From the NCBI GenBank assembly GCA_964351025.1, contig CAYGLV010000043.1, positions 1 through 21,236 on the forward strand: 21,236 nucleotides of DNA, given 5' to 3'. Positions 21,141 through 21,236 of this stretch are shown piece after piece. A model generated the notes under the pieces. The model ran no database searches. It worked only from the letters and a program-made list of their open reading frames with translations, and was not told the DNA's origin. Origin of the DNA: CAYGLV01 sp964351025 (GTDB lineage Bacteria; Actinomycetota; Thermoleophilia; Gaiellales; Gaiellaceae). Both the position numbers and the translations under genes were made by a program. The stretch's first letter is position 1. The number at the start of each line of letters is the position of its first letter.

Positions 21141-21236
21141 TGGTTCAGCCCCCAGACGAGCAGCAGCGCGGCGATGCCGGTGCCCGCGATCGCGGCGAAG
21201 GCGCCGAGGCGGCCGCCGGGCAGCGCGCCGTGGCGG
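21137..21236 (-). CDS. C-terminal end of an upstream membrane protein, probably PP2C phosphatase (partial)
   Basis: Only the last 32 codons are inside the window, cut by the right edge. They read as a Gly/Arg-rich linker followed by a C-terminal membrane helix (LGAFAAIAGTGIAALLLVWG) and end NH-stop, with the TGA overlapping the proposed CTG start of rodA. In Actinobacteria the gene before rodA-pbpA-pknB is usually the Ser/Thr phosphatase pstP, which carries a membrane helix after its PP2C domain. The product is therefore inferred from gene order alone; nothing catalytic is visible. Confidence 0.5.
   Translation of the reverse strand, partial: RHGALPGGRLGAFAAIAGTGIAALLLVWGLNH

Noticed and set aside
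1..21236. CRISPR arrays, tRNA or rRNA genes, insertion sequences, prophage genes
   Set aside because: Looked for direct-repeat/spacer periodicity, CCA-ended cloverleaf patterns, transposase motifs and terminal repeats; none seen by eye.

Overview
The window is a very GC-rich, gene-dense stretch of bacterial chromosome. It carries 18 recognisable protein genes (one cut by the right edge) plus one probable 13-codon ORF. The gene content points to Actinomycetota, probably a deep lineage such as Thermoleophilia/Gaiellales: a rodA-pbpA-pknB cell-wall operon, a mycobacterial-type bifunctional dCTP deaminase, a CtpE-like P-type ATPase, a SufS/SufU pair, and GTG starts with few Shine-Dalgarno sequences. 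The placement is an inference from gene families; no rRNA gene is present. I see no insertion sequence, phage gene, tRNA gene or CRISPR array.

Layout, left to right. (1) 127-3799, + strand: a SAM-dependent methyltransferase, then a LON-domain protein overlapping a CtpE-like cation ATPase. (2) 3796-4272, - strand: a small exported protein, convergent with the ATPase. (3) 4387-7142, + strand: sufS, a 175-base gap with palindromes, sufU, a Rieske [2Fe-2S] protein and an O-methyltransferase; sufBCD is not here. (4) 7113-7365, + strand: what looks like an independent short transcription unit. It has a good -10 box, a Shine-Dalgarno able to pair with the whole 16S 3' tail, a 13-codon ORF, a long-range multi-helix RNA fold and a terminator hairpin. 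This is the most unusual object in the window. (5) 7374-8818, - strand: dcd and an NDUFA9-like SDR. (6) 8958-10154, + strand: a membrane-anchored glycoside-hydrolase-like protein. (7) 10160-10756, - strand: pdxH. (8) 10887-12209, + strand: gabT-like transaminase. (9) 12238-15429, + strand: a giant zinc-ribbon/class III cyclase/ATPase signalling protein. (10) 21236-15412, - strand: a cell-envelope operon running [PP2C-like C-terminus]-rodA-pbpA-pknB-ddl.

Two sequence-wide patterns stand out. Genes inside operons are stitched together by 4-base NTGA stop/start overlaps, with one case implying a CTG start for rodA. Genes at the head of transcription units mostly lack a Shine-Dalgarno; instead a TANNNT-like hexamer sits 6-7 bases (9 in one case) before the start codon, the arrangement expected for leaderless mRNAs. 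I used this pattern to choose several starts.

Functionally, the right-hand operon combines a SEDS glycan polymerase, its transpeptidase partner, a PASTA-domain Ser/Thr kinase and D-Ala-D-Ala ligase, so peptidoglycan precursor synthesis, polymerisation and its signalling are co-transcribed. The suf-like genes form a reduced Fe-S assembly set.
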